Source: Ecdyonurus torrentis
Taxonomy: Eukaryota > Arthropoda > Insecta > Ephemeroptera > Heptageniidae
Assembly: GCA_949318235.1 (NCBI GenBank)
Contig: OX439129.1
Span: forward strand, 19,547,066-19,611,065
DNA: 64,000 nucleotides
Direction of reading: 5' to 3'
The notes beneath the pieces are model-generated. The model worked only from the letters and a program-made list of their open reading frames with translations. It was not told where the DNA came from and made no database searches. This document shows positions 14,239 to 27,913 of this stretch, piece after piece (position 1 is the stretch's first letter; every line of letters starts with the position of its first letter). A program made the translations under genes and the position numbers.

Positions 14239-15346
14239 GTGAATCAACTGTGTTTTTTGTTATTATATTTTTGTCTCCATTATTTATATCCTTTCTAAAT
14301 AAAAACGTCAGTGAGATAATTGTATAGTGTATTATAGACCTTTTAAAACATTGTATTATATTAAAATAATAATTATAAATGATAATAATGAAAACATCTT
14401 GCTATGTAAATACATTACTTTGAAAGTCCTTCTTCTTCTTCTTCTTCACCTTTTTTTTTTGAACATGTCAACATTATGTACTCTGGTACTACTGAAAATT
14501 TGATAATTGAAGTGGTACTTACTAATTATAATTGGGTAAAATCAACCTTTCAATTTAACCCAACTGTTTAACAGTACAGTCAGTTAAAATTTTTGTTAGT
14601 AGCATTGTAGCATTAACAAATAACGTGATTTTTATCTTTTAAATAAAATTTTATTTATAATTTATTTACTAGATTTTAATTTCAGTTCAATTTCTTTTCA
14701 CTTAAATTATTTTAATAATTGAAAATATATATACACTTGGATTGTACCGTACTGCAATGATTGATAAATTTAATTAAAGAAAATATTTAATTTCTACAAT
14801 CGTATACAATGTGAATTTGGAATTAAGAAAAAATATATATTATATATATAATATGTAAAAAAATTTAAAACAAGGTTGTAAAAATAATGTTTGAATTCAG
14901 TGTGGTATAAAATAATTAAAAATGCCCTGTTTTATTCTAAAAATAAAGCTATATAAAACTTTTGGACCCAAAAAAAAAAAAAAAAAAAAATGTAAGGTAT
15001 ATATTGAATGAATAATTTAAAAATTATGACCAATAAATAACATTTAAGAATGAAATTATAAAATCTCAATCTCTACCAAACAATCAACTTTATAATCTGA
15101 GATATTTTAAATAAAATTATTATAATGAAGGCTTTACAGTCCTATATTTTGTAAGAAAATTTCTACTTTGTATTTAATATCGTTATGTGATATTATTATT
15201 ATATAAAAATTAAATTTATGCTATATAGTTGCATGTTATAACATTATATAGGGGGATAAAGGGAGGGAGGAGGGGGTTATATAACTTTGCAGTGATATCT
15301 CACGGAATTATCTTAGCTACATTTTCTGTAGCATAATATGAAAGAG

Positions 15347-15380
15347 CAGAGAGAGAGAGAGAGAAAGAGAGGGAGGGAGG
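15347..15380. repeat. (GA)n microsatellite
   Basis: GA repeats grading into GGGAGGGAGG. Confidence 0.8.
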
Positions 15381-16816
15381 AAAGTGACCAAAATTGAGAT
15401 CCATTGTCAGCCAAATAAATTGGCAGAGAAGTGTTTGCCAGAAACGTATGACAGAACCAGATTCAGAGACAGACATAGACAGAACATATTACATGAGACA
15501 AAAAAAAAAAAAAAGGAGAAGAAGAGAATGCAAATGTTTGCCAAGCAAAGCCTGCCTGCCTTGAAGAGAAGAGAGGAAGATAAGAAAAGACTCGAAGCAC
15601 GCATACCACGACGAGGCGACAACCAAACTGCTATAGCACCCTACCCTCCCTCCTTTTCCCCAGACTATATATTTGATGGAGCCTGTAATATCTTACACAC
15701 GCACAATATACTCTCTTTGTCTCTTAATTACCTGAGATTATATACCTCGTTCACTATTTTTCTGATTACAACACTGTTGCTAAATTTCATTTATAACCGA
15801 TACTACGAGTATATAATTATGCAATAATTTATTAGCATCTCATAAATATGCTTTTTGTCTATGTAAGATTAAATGTACTAACATTTAGTTCTCTATGCAT
15901 CTGAAACTAATAAAATATAATAGTAATAAAAAAATGTATGAAAATGATTAAATGAAATATCAAATGAAACTATTAACATATGCAATTATTAAACATTTAT
16001 GTTTGTTTTTTATTATCATTATTGCTTTTCTATATATCATCTTAATAACTTTCAATTTTGATGGTATACGTGAAAAATAAATTACGTAATTTATGCTGCA
16101 TAGAATACTTACTATTATATTGTAAAGCATAAATGTTGTTATGTTTAAGAACATAAGTAATTATGCTGAACATCTTAACTATTATGCTATGTAGTATAAT
16201 CGCTCTACATAAATTATGATGTTATCCATAAATGTTGCTGCATTTAGCAAAGCATAATTATTACGTATTTATTTTTGTATGTGCATATCATGATATTATT
16301 GGAAACTTTGAACTTTGAACCATGCATCAAGCTTTTTATTATGTAAGATTTTGTTATCCAAAAACGTGATACCGGCGAGTTAAATTATTACCAATCCACA
16401 TCACAATTGAATGCAACGAAAGTATGTATAATGATATCATTATTTTGTCACACACACACACACACGTTCAATCATATTACTCAGTACAATGAACCGGAAC
16501 TCATTACAAAGGTGCAATAAAATAATAATATTTCAGAAACACAAAAAATTATTTTGACATTTGAATACAGAAAATAAAAATGGATATATAAAATTATAAA
16601 GGGTGCCGTGTTCAGAGATCATTAAATTGTAGTTTACTCGTTGACACAGCAGTACAAAGTAAATGTAGAGCACACAAAGTCAATATTGTGTGAAGTGACC
16701 ATAACATCGCGTGCCATATGTGAATTCGCGACGTAACAAATTATTGGCATTTATTTTTACTTTCTGAGATTGTGATGATTTCAGTGTAATCTGGGTTTTG
16801 CCTTATATAATATTGC

Positions 16817-16853
16817 AAGAGAGAAAGAAAGAGAGAGAGAGAGAGAGAGAGAG
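16817..16853. repeat. (GA)n microsatellite
   Basis: GA repeats with a few GAAA interruptions at the start. Confidence 0.8.
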
Positions 16854-19375
16854 CAAAATGTAGTGGACTATACTATAACTTATGCCTAATGGAGTTAATT
16901 ATTATTAATTAGATAATGTTTTAATATGACTTTTTACTTGCATTTTTTTTACCCATTACTTACCTCTTATGCATTATTATATTAAGTAAAGAAAATATAA
17001 TTACCTATAAAAACTTTTTTATGTTTCTTCATGATCATTAGGATAAATGTGTGTTATTTCTTTATTATTTTCCTGTTGGGGCTAGGTTTTTGCAAGGTGT
17101 AAGACGTGTTGTCAGGCCTAAAACTCTCTCTTTTAAATTTTTTTTTTGTTTACTACTTTTTTGAATTAATACGAATTTAATTTACCATGGCAATCTTGAA
17201 AATTATACTTCTTTACATTTCATGCTAGTAAGTTCGTTATTATAAGATTGATTCTTTGCATTCACTGGCTACAATAATTTTACTCTTGGAGGTGTTATAC
17301 TGTATTGATGTTTTTATAATTATATTTGATGTTTACTATATGTTTACTGTCCTGTACTAATTCATGTTTCGTGATGCTAATGATTATAATTTATAACTTA
17401 TTATAATAAAATTAATTGTTTTGATGCCCTGAATTTGATGTAGTTTTTATGAGTCTGGAATATATTATAAATACCAGCATGTCAAGTTATTTTTGAACTT
17501 CTATCATTAGCATCCACACTTAATGACATTTAAATTAATTTACTAACTTTTTGGTGTTAAATATCACAATTTCATGCCTCTAAAATCAAGTCATTGCACC
17601 TTTCTGTAAGTAAAATATATATTTAATCATTCACTCTGCATGTCTTGCTTAAATTTAAATAAAAATAAGTCTTAATTTACTGTAAGTAATGATAAAATTA
17701 ACAATTTCAATTGTTCACTTTATTCCGGTCTTATCTTTAAAACACAGGTAACGTACCAAACTTGAGAAGTATACACGAGACTTTTTCTTTGACACTTGTA
17801 GTCTCACGTCTCACGCGATATCACGATGCTTTACAAATTAATTTTACTTGACAATAAAATATAGATAACGTTAGTCATAAAACTTCACTTCAGTCAGAGC
17901 ATAATTCAACTTGCTAAAATAAATTTCCAAGAAGAACAAAATATTATGTTAACTTTTGGGAGGAAAAAGTCAATGACCATGACCATGCAAGTAACTATTT
18001 AAAGGTACAATGGATATCAATTTAATATTTTTTTAGGGGGAGTTAAATTTGTTTTTAGAGTTAATCCAGCACCTGTCCATACGCGTCATCTAAGGATAAT
18101 GGTTATAAATATGACCTTTGTATAGGTGTTAAAGCTGCAAGAATTAAACAAGGAAAACAAAACTGCTGATTTTTATTTTAACTGTATTTTTAGCGATTTT
18201 AATTCACTAAATTTAACGTTAGTAAGAACTGCAACCACTGCTTTAAGCTTCAACTCTTCTCGTAAAAGTAAAATTTATATCCTTTATCTATAGGTATCTA
18301 TGACATAATTATGTATGGTTTACTAATGTTCATAGAGCCACTCGAGTGCTGTACCTCACATCATAACAGTACAAACATCCTATAAGTGCTTAGAAACACT
18401 AGAGAAATCATGAAAGGCATAAGGGCGCATGGACTTTCCTATGTTAGCCTGATTATGCCCACATTGCAATATCAGAGTTTATTACATCACTTGATGCTAC
18501 AATCACTTCTTATCTACAGGTAACGTACTGTATGTTGTGTAGATTGTTTATGGTTTTCTTACGCTCACAGTACTACCTGCAGTGCTGTGTTCTGCACATG
18601 TATTTATGTGTCAAATAAATATCTGAAAATTCAAAGCAGTCAATATAGGTGTACGTGTACTACTGATAAAGTCTAAATAAAATAAATAATAAAAACAAAT
18701 AAACAATTATTTTCATTTTAAAATTATAGAACTTATATTTTATATAGTTATTATTACTTTTTTTTACTCAAGCAGAAATGGTTACATTTTAACGTTCATT
18801 TCTATTCTTTGAGCTTATAAAGTGCACTATTTGAGAAATATGTTCTGATGTTTTCTGGGCTTTCGTGCTTTTAGTACTTTCCAAAAATATATATAAAAAA
18901 CGTGAAAAAAAATCAAGAACTAACTATAAATTAAATATGTTAAGATTTAATATTTTATACATGCACTCAACTGTTTATATTTTCGTGTACAATTATAAGA
19001 TAAAAACTATAATAAAAACCAAAACAGCTTCAAGATCATACTGTTGCAGACCACTTCTCATATATTATAAATTCATTGCAACAACAACATGCACAGTATT
19101 TTAAAAATTCTATTTTGAAATAATCATATACGTGATACGTGTGTGTCATGATACAATTATTAAATATTCAGGGCTTGACTGTATTTAATCCTCATATCTT
19201 AATGAAGTCCATTTTACTTGACTATATAATTTAAAATTTACGCCTGTTTCTTAACTATTTTAGAAAATTTAAGTTTATATATGATGGTATTTATTCTAAA
19301 ATTCTACCAAATTATTTATAGTACTCTTTTTTTACTCTGCTACAGTGTTTTCAAAATATTTTGGATAACTACAAT

Positions 19376-20292
19376 CAGGGTCGGCTTGGGGTACGTTGGC
19401 CCGGTCTGGCAATCTGGGAATTAGCCCGCATATGCTGGGGGGCCTGGGCATTTTCATTTCACTCACTCTGGACTGGATAAAAAATATATATATAGTACAA
19501 AATGAAAATCAACATCGGAAAACACTACTATTATTTTAGTAGTTGCAGTTAGTTGCATGATGGAGATGAGGCTCGCTCGAGATTACTGGTTAGTCTTGGT
19601 GGTTCATCACCGAAATAATAATGTAGAATACAAATTAGCAATACTGATTTTACTACTGAATAATCTGCACTATCTGCAGTATAAAGATAGCTTGAAATTT
19701 TATTTATTTATTTTATCTTGTTGAAGAAGAAGGACGACTTTTAAATAAATCATCCAATTTAGCTTGCTTCGGATCTTTGGAGAGTTGGCCCGCTCTCTTT
19801 CATCCGCTTATTCTTTTCTTTTTTGAGTCCTATTTTATGTATACGTACGTTTTCTTCTTCATATTATTTACTGTACTAAACTGACTTAGTATTGCTTAAA
19901 TAATCTTAATTTTTATCTTTTGGAATTCAACTATTACTAATTTAAGTAATTTTAATTTGCGGCAAAACTTATACAGAATCATCTTGATCTTGGTTCTTTC
20001 CCAGTAAGAAAATGTTTAAGTGCACATTTTTTTTCAAGTCAAATAAACTATTGCAATGTATTGCGTTGGCGTTCTATTAAGAAAAAATCAATACTTCAGC
20101 TTTCAAAAACAGTTACCAATTTCAATAAAAGATAATAGACGACAGAAAATTGCTTTTTATGCGTGGGATTAAAATTTGAATTTTGAATAATTTTAATTTT
20201 AATTTAATTTTTTTTTTCGCCCGCTTGGCCTGCAATGACGTTGGCCCGGTCTGCGATCGCAGACATCTCGTCTTATGGCCAAGCCGGCCCTG
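19376..20292. mobile_element. Non-autonomous hAT-like DNA transposon, 917 bp
   Basis: The element starts CAGGGTCGGCTTGG and ends CCAAGCCGGCCCTG, a 14-bp terminal inverted repeat with one mismatch. It is flanked by an exact 8-bp duplication ACTACAAT (19368-19375 and 20293-20300). CAGGG termini with 8-bp duplications are characteristic of the hAT superfamily. Subterminal GTTGGCCCGGTCTG is repeated at both ends. No transposase ORF is present, so it would need an enzyme supplied in trans. Confidence 0.85.
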
Positions 20293-21909
20293 ACTACAAT
20301 AAGGTATTATTATGTACTGCACGGAAAAAAATATACTTTTACACAACTATAGTCTGAATTGCAGCACTAAAAGTGTGTTATTCATCTCATTTCGGTACGA
20401 CGTTGAAAAGAAAAATCAGAACAATGAAGGAAGAAAAGCAATCTCTGGATCAGATGATTGATCCATTAAATTTTATGATAACATGAACACAATGGCCCTA
20501 TAATAAAACTCTTAAATTTCACATATTATTATATTACATAATATAATAAACATGAACACAAAAAAAAGTTCTAAGTTTAAAAATGAACTGTTTTTAACGT
20601 GTTAAAATAAACGCGAACAAAACAAGTTAGAAAAATTTTAGGTCGTCAGAACGAAAGATTTTTTTTTTTCATAACACAATTTAATCGTATTTATTATTAT
20701 TTTTTTTAAATTTACATTTTTATAAAGCTTATCTGGGTGTGGTGGAGGAGTAAGGAGCAGAGTGAGTTTTTGAGTTTTGTTCACAACAAAAAACTTTGTA
20801 CTTGACGTGACTCGCGTGCACTTCAATGTTATCGTCACGTCGTTGGGCACCAATATAATAATAAATTAATAAGTAATAAACTTATACTTAACTATAAAAT
20901 TTTTTTTTAATATTTCATGCATAAAAAATGCATTATTAAAACTGTATAGTATAAACTATAGTGTTAAAAAAAATTATTACATTTTTTTTAATGTATTGAT
21001 TTTGTTTTATATGAGTCAGAACTATTATAAATACGAGTATTATGATTTTATGATTCAAGACAGAACGATCGCTGCAAGAAGTACACAGGACTGATTATAT
21101 ATTTCACTATTAAAAAACTCACGCTAAATTTTCAATGTTATTTTTATGTGAAAAAATTACGTTTGATTTCAATAGCAAAATATTATATCACTATTCGTGT
21201 GCACTTGCAAAATTATTTTTTTCAAAAATTTGAATCTGCATGTCCAATAATATCACTTTCAGACCTGAACATGCAGCATGTACATTTTCCATTAAAAAAA
21301 AAATCCACATTGCATGCACTTTTGATTAGACAGACCCAGTGCATTTTTCTGCATATATAGTTACCTTTTTCAATGAACTTTCTATATTTATGTAAGTTAA
21401 TAATACATGAAAGATGCAAATACTTTGCATGTATACACTTCGCCCTCCAATATAATAATGTTTTCTAGGTACTTCATTATAATTTATAAAATTATAATAT
21501 ATGAGGTTAAAATATCATTTTAATAATAATAATGATTTATAAAAATACAAGCACTCATTTTTAAAAGCCACTTCAATTTTTTAAAAGTGTTGCGTTGTGA
21601 ATGACTACTCTAATAATGTAAACAGTAAAACTAAAAATACTTATCTATCTCATTTTATATTAATATTTAATAATTAATTAACTGTTATTTGTTAATTGTT
21701 TTCATTTTATTATTTATTATCATTATATATTATCATTATTATATAAATTTATAATTTTAAAATTGACCTAAAAAGCATGTTGTACTTTTTCTTCATGTCG
21801 CAGAGGACTTCTAGGTTTACACCCTAGAAATAAAAATATCCCCTATAGTAAAATAAAATTGCAATTCCCATAAGGAAAAGTCTAGATTTGTTCTACATAC
21901 TGAACACAT

Positions 21910-22140
21910 AACTAAGTTGGTTGCTAGGAAGTTGGCACGCAAAGTCACGAAAGCAGGGAGGGTTGATTTAAATAAATCGATTGTTCACCCTCGCGCTGCT
22001 GGGCGTGAGAGCGCGCACCACGAGTTTGTTGTGTCGCGTCCGCGCGGCTCGGGGTTGTTCATTGAGAGAGGTATACGAGAGTATATGAGGCTTGGTAAAG
22101 TAAGGTTACTGTCAGTGTGTGTTGTCCAGAGCTCACGTGA
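21910..22140 (+). promoter_or_regulatory. GC-richer promoter and 5'UTR of the dicistronic LRRC51 transcript
   Basis: This CpG-bearing patch stands out from AT-rich surroundings. A TCAGTGTG sequence near 22112-22119 resembles an animal initiator, about 30 nt before the first ATG at 22141. No ATG lies between that initiator and the start codon. A strong donor (AAAC|GTAAGT) follows at 22197. GTTGCTAGGAAG near 21918 resembles half of an RFX X-box, the usual control site of ciliary genes, but the second half is poor. Promoter function is inferred. Confidence 0.45.
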
Positions 22141-25100
22141 ATGTCTCAAGTCACGTTTACTGATCATCATCGTCAACTACACAAGTCAAACCAAACGTAA
22201 GTTATAGCATCGTATTGATGCAGTGCATATTATGTTCTTTATGCAATGAAACTTGATAAGGAGTGAGACTTTGTTTCCCCCGTGACATATTTTAAAGTAA
22301 TTCGTAAGATTAAGTACGTTAAATAATTATACAATTGATACATTTTTTTAACTATATTATTATAAAATTTCTTTAATACTAAATACTTGTACGGTTAGCA
22401 ACATTTTTTTTTTTTTTTTTTAATTTTGCTGTTTCCACAGTATATAGCAATGATAACACTTATGAAAATTATCAACAAAATTATTTGAGTTCCTTAAAGT
22501 TCTTATTGATTTTTATAGCATAATAATAATTGCCACCCCCCCCCCCCCCCTCCAATAAAAAAGTTGTTTATGATTTCAATAATTTTTTTTACTATATACT
22601 TGAAGCTTAAAATTTTTGGCATATTATATTTGCATTAAATTTTGAACTAAGGAGAGTGGGGAGCGTGGGGAGTCATATATTATAAAGTAGTATCTATACT
22701 TTTATAACACTTTATCACTGTCACTATTAAACAGTCGCTCTACTATGAAAAATGAATAATAATAATAGAAAAAAGTTATGCAAATACTATAATTTAAATT
22801 TGACTTTATCCCTTGCAACGTACATAGCATCAATAAAGCTCATAAGCTTATGCATTTATTATAAATTATTATTTTTTATTTATTAAATTATAATAGGTAT
22901 AAATTAATTATATTCCTGAAAAGGCTTAATGATTTAATTAATGGCTCATTGAAACAGATTTATAAAACAGATTTGCAAATTTAGTTTAAAAATAGTTCCA
23001 TAATAGTTATGTGAACAAAATAAGCAATTTCTTAATAGTAGACTTACTCTGTGACAAAGTGATCGAAGTAAAATTCCTTATTCTTGATGCAAGATGATCA
23101 GCTATCGCTTGTGTACTAGTGGCAAATGTAATTGCTCTTATCTGTCTTATGTATTAACCATGTTTAAATAAATAAATATAATATGCTGATCTCATCATAC
23201 GAGATAACGTTATGTTATGTAAACACCAGCGTGAGGTCAACTTAGGGGTTATTTTATATTTTAATTTGACTTCCTTTGATTTTTTTTAAAAAAAAAATTA
23301 ATAATTCACATTACAAATGGCATTGGGTTTAAATCACGAACAATAAACAAATGTAACATATATATTTCAATTACCATACATCGCAAATATAATTGCAGAG
23401 TAAATGTAGTAACCCGAGTAGAACGCTAAGTATGACATTTCTATGATTTTTCAATGAAATTTCAATGAAATGTCCCATAACGATGACACAACTGCGATTT
23501 AATGAAGACAAAGTATGACAAAGTCACAAAAATAATTTTTTTAAAATGTCTAACAATGAAATTTCGATGACAAAAAGACGACATAACGACGACATGAAAT
23601 TTTTTGTTTTTACAAAAATGAAATAAGTATGACAGCAAAAAATTATTGATGAAATAACGATGGCAGTTTTATTTTTCAAAAACCTAAATGCGACACAACG
23701 ATGACAACGATTAAAATTCAATATGTATGAAATAACGATGACACGAAGAAATAATAATTTAAATTATTATTTCTTCGTGTCATCGTTATTTCATACATAT
23801 TGAATTTTAATCGTTGTCATCGTTGTGTCGCATTTAGGTTTTTGAAAAATAAAACTGCCATCGTTATTTCATCAATAATTTTTTGCTGTCATACTTATTT
23901 CATTTTTGTAAAAACAAAAAATTTCATGTCGTCGTTATGTCGTCTTTAAGTCATCGAATTTTCGGTTTTAGCTGGTAGATTGATAGAAAAATATCATATT
24001 ATATATATAATTAAATAATTAATCTATATTAATATAACGTGTTTGATTAAAATTACTACTGACATAATTATATATAGATTTTTTTTTCCTATGTGCAAAA
24101 GTGCATGCTAACGGTTTCGGAGTGTGTATTTTTCAATATTGTAAAAAAAAAAATAATTATTTTATATTATATTAGTTATTAATGTAATGAAATTTAATAT
24201 TTTACTAAAAATTATGCCAATCTAAATCAGCTTTAAATATAGTCAATGTGCTTATTATTAACTCTATAAGCGTAACAAAAATTGTTAAATTGATTGAATT
24301 TTTATTGTTATATATTTCTTAACACGCGTACGATAAGGCAAATTAATTGCAAGCATTAAAAGAAAATTTAAAAAAATATATTATAAATATGTTTCAAACA
24401 ATTCAAAATTTAGTATTGCATAAATATATGGAAAGTAATAATTTAGTGCCAAAACTGACAATTATTATAATCACTTATATAGCTTTTTTTTAATGCATAA
24501 AATAATGCATAAAAAATATTATTAAATATTGCAAATACATTGTTGCGTTTAATTAATATTCAATACAAGCAATATATTTGATAAATACATATTATGATTA
24601 GAATCCTGTACAAAATCTTTGTGGTAGTGCAATGTAATATAGTAGCTTTTTCCGGTGACTCTCAGACTTGAAAAAAAAAATTTCAAAGTCAAGAATTAAT
24701 ACCTATTTTTTCGTTTGTTTCGGAGGTTTTGATACTTTTTAGGGCAGGTAATAAAAGTTTTAATTATTTATAAAATATGTAATTTACTAAAAAAATGACG
24801 ATTTATTGTGTTTTCTGACTTAGATTTGCATAAAAGTATTCACTTGATTACAAATTAATTAAGAAATCTGCAAAACAAGTTTCAAGTGAGACTTAAAAAA
24901 TGCTGGGTTACTGAGTTTGGAAAGCTTTTTTATATAATATAATGCGAGCTACTCTACACGAAAGAAGAAAACTCCAACCCCGTATATAAAATTTCATGTT
25001 AGGCAGGTAGCATTTGGTATATAGGCACTAGATTTTATTAACAGGCAGGTCTCCGAGGTGGTCGCGCGGTGTACTTTGAAAGTTTGTCGTCGATATTTCA

Positions 25101-25598
25101 TATTTTTACATTATTAAAATTATCCTGAAAATTTTTGTCATCTTTATTTCATACATATGTCATTGAAATTTCATCGATAATTTCTAGTAGTATAATTTTG
25201 TCGTCATTATTTCTCATTTATGTCATCGTTGTGTCATACTTATGTCATCGTTGTTTCATACTTATGTCATCGTTGTTTCATACTTATGTCATTGAAATTT
25301 CGTCGAAAATATTTTGCTCATTTTGCTAATATTTCTATTTTTTAACTCCATATAAATAACATGGGGCTAACGATGAAATAACGATGAAATGGGACACGTT
25401 TCATCGTTATTTCATCTTTGTGTCGCATTTATTTGTCATTCTTATTTCATCGTTGTGTCATCGTTAAAATTTTACTCGGGAATATATAATATTATTAGAA
25501 TGAATTAAATTGGGCAAATACAAAAGTTAAAAAAAAAAAAAAAACTAAACTAAATTGTACAAAAAGCTTCATATTACAATTTTATGGGATTTTTAAGA

Positions 25599-25693
<95 letters not shown>

Positions 25694-27906
25694 ATATGTA
25701 TATGATTTTAACAATATTGATATATGCACAGAAATTAAGATATCAATAAGTTTATGAAAAATTCTTCATTCTTTTGTTTCTTAATTTTTGTTACAATTAC
25801 AAAAAGTGTATTACAAAAGTCTGTACAAATTATTTAAAATTTAAAACACCATAAAAATAAAAAGGTTGTACAAAAAATTTATTTGTCAATAAATTATAGA
25901 ATATAAAATTGATTAACATTTTTGAACTACGCTGTCTATATAATATTATAATTATATATATATATATATATCGATTAAGAAAAGGAGCGATCAATGCAGG
26001 CGTTATTAGGAAGATTGCATAAAAAATGTAATGTTAAGCAAAGCGGCGTAAGCTATGAGGAAGAGAAAATAGCATTTTAAATAAAATCATACCCAAAATA
26101 TATTACATGTTCAATTATAAGATTGAAATGTATGAATCTTAATGTTGCAAACATTTTAATATAATGCATATCTGACGATTAGATCATCAATTTCTTTTAA
26201 AATAATTTTTTATCAATATTAATTAATTCATAATACGGCATGAATGACGTCAAAATGTATATATAAAAACAACAGTTTGTATTAAAACTTTTTTTATTAC
26301 CAAGAGAAATTAATAATAATAATAAAACTTTATAATTAAACTCCATATTACATTAATCATCAAAACAAAACACTTGATAATGTGATGATTTCCTTGCAGA
26401 CGGGGTGATCGCCCACGCAGCGCTCCTCGCGGGGTCACAAACAAGGTCACGGTGTCCAGCGGCAGTGGCAAAACAACTCGCTCACTGCCCACAAGGGAGG
26501 CTGCTCATCGCAGGAACAATAAAATCTTAGCGGTCAGTATCACAAGATGTATAATATTTATACTTTCTTGAGTTTTTAATGTCAAAACAAAATGCGTAGC
26601 AAAAATTCTCAGGAAAATTACAAATAACAATTAATAATATTTATTTTTACTTTCTCAAAAAAAAAAAAAAAAAAAAAGAAAGAAAGAAAGAAAGAAAAAA
26701 AAGTTCATAATCATAACCATACTAAGCGAATGTTTTATGCTTGATTTAAGACTTAAAGTGCATTTGTTATATTTCTGTTTAAAAAGTTGCTATTGCAATA
26801 ACTTAAAGTTATATACCAATATGTATTGTATTAAATTATAAAATATAATACCAATTATTTCAAAAATAAAACAAAATTATTAATAAAATAATGAAGGGAA
26901 AAAATGATAATAAAGAAATGAGATAATAAAAATGAAAAAGTAAAAATATATAACAATCAGAAAAACGTAGTAGATTATTTTATAGCAGAAAGCTGAACGT
27001 ATAGAAATATATTATAGACAGAGTATTTTTATAGATTGTGTAGCAGTTGAAATGAACTGATCCGAATTTTTATTTAGCTGAATTATAATGAAATACCTTA
27101 TATTCACATTTGATAAAAGTTATTTAAAGCTATTTTTGTCTGCTGCATATTTCAATGAGCAGCTATTTTGAGACTATATATTATGGAAGTCGTCTTAAAC
27201 ACGATTTAACTATATAAAATACTTTGTATAAATTTGGACTTTACTTACAGTTTATGAGAAACTTCGACATATCATTTTTTTTTTTTTTTTTTTTTTTGTT
27301 GCTACTTTGACTTTGTGATTTTTTTTTACGTGTTTTAATCATATTTGAAGTCACATAAAGAAGAATGTAAAAATAAATTCGTTATACTTGATCCTCAAAA
27401 ACAAATCATATATTCATTGTAATTTAAAGTAGAAGAAGCAAAACCCTATAATTGTAGTGCATTCGGATGAAGTTCCTGGCAGTATATTATATAGGCAGCT
27501 TCATGTGATTACTTTGCTTAGAAATTTTCGTAACAGTACAGGGCTATTGTAACTAAGCTAAAAATAATAATAAGTTATATAAGTATTGCATATTATGGCA
27601 ACGCTTGATTTTTTTTTAATACTGCCATGTAAACTGTAAATGTAAAACAATAATAATAATTTTAATAAAACTGAAAAAACTTGAAACCTTTTTAATACTA
27701 ACTAAAATAGTTGACTAAGTTAAATATGTATACTAAAATTGTAAATGATATATCTTGTTTTTATCAAAGACTAATTGAATGCTATTTTACAGGACTTACA
27801 AGTTACCGAAGCTCGACTCCGCTCTTTGTCTCGCTACGGACCTGCAAATGCAATTCTAGAAGCAGAACTCGCAAGACTTGCAGCCCACAGTAGTAAAACA
27901 ACGTGA
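22141..27906 (+). CDS. Unidentified 100-residue protein, upstream cistron of the LRRC51 transcript
   Basis: Three exons, 22141-22196, 26400-26532 and 27793-27906 (TGA), join in frame (56 + 133 + 114 nt = 101 codons) with good donors (GTAAGT; GTCAGT) and acceptors (CCTTGCAG; ATTTTACAG). The start is the first ATG after a likely initiator. The product begins MSQVTFTDHHRQLHK, continues with an Arg/Ser/Thr-rich basic middle (RGDRPRSAPRG, SGSGKTTRSLP) and ends in a predicted helix (LQVTEARLRSLSRYG, NAILEAELARLAAH). I recognise no family; the short C-terminal helix could be a coiled coil. There is no signal peptide or membrane segment. The last exon also contains the whole LRRC51 ORF, whose ATG lies 7 nt after this stop. 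The alternative is that this is the C-terminal part of a larger unknown gene, or a long uORF. Confidence 0.6.
23563..23958. repeat. Near-perfect 198-bp-arm palindrome
   Basis: The two arms meet without a spacer at 23760/23761, in AATAATTT then AAATTATT. Each runs about 198 bp with only a few mismatches near the outer ends. The arms carry recurring ATAACGATGACA / GACACAACGATG motifs. As RNA this would be a long perfect hairpin; as DNA it is a potential cruciform. Confidence 0.85.
25221..25288. repeat. 22-bp tandem repeat, three copies
   Basis: The unit TGTCATCGTTGTTTCATACT + TA is repeated about three times, the first copy with one change. It is the same motif family as the palindrome at 23563-23958. 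Confidence 0.7.
25601..25695. repeat. (AT)n(GT)n compound microsatellite
   Basis: An AT run changes to a GT run at about 25638 and continues to about 25690. Confidence 0.9.
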
Positions 27907-27913
27907 CCGCAAG

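Larger units (their letters stand above)
9146..19367. other. Gene-poor AT-rich intergenic region
   Basis: The proximal part (to about 10.0 kb) is probably the DUOXA 3'UTR. The rest shows only AT-rich sequence, homopolymers (A runs near 14213-14238 and 14970-14990), (GA)n runs at about 15347-15380 and 16817-16853, and a short (CA)n near 16451. A modest increase in complexity at about 13600-13960 and 15400-15670 has open frames, but they lack recognisable domains and convincing splice sites. I call no gene here. Confidence 0.5.
23413..25480. mobile_element. Possible 2.07-kb element bounded by CCCGAGTA / TACTCGGG
   Basis: Short inverted ends CCCGAGTA (23413-23420) and TACTCGGG (25473-25480) bracket a region whose two subterminal zones both carry degenerate ATGACACAACGATG / TCATCGTTATTTCAT motifs in many orientations. 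A large palindrome (23563-23958) and a small tandem array (25221-25288) lie inside. No ORF of transposase size was seen and no target duplication could be assigned, so the element call is tentative. It sits in the first intron of the LRRC51-linked transcript. Confidence 0.4.

Noticed and set aside
15384..15827. 147-codon open frame after a (GA)n run
   Set aside because: It lacks a good start, has a poly-Lys stretch from an A run and no domain, and its C-terminal half is AT-rich hydrophobic sequence typical of chance frames.
21917..22207. 96-codon open frame over the LRRC51 promoter region
   Set aside because: It is in a different frame from the spliced 100-residue ORF, runs through a strong splice donor and matches no family.
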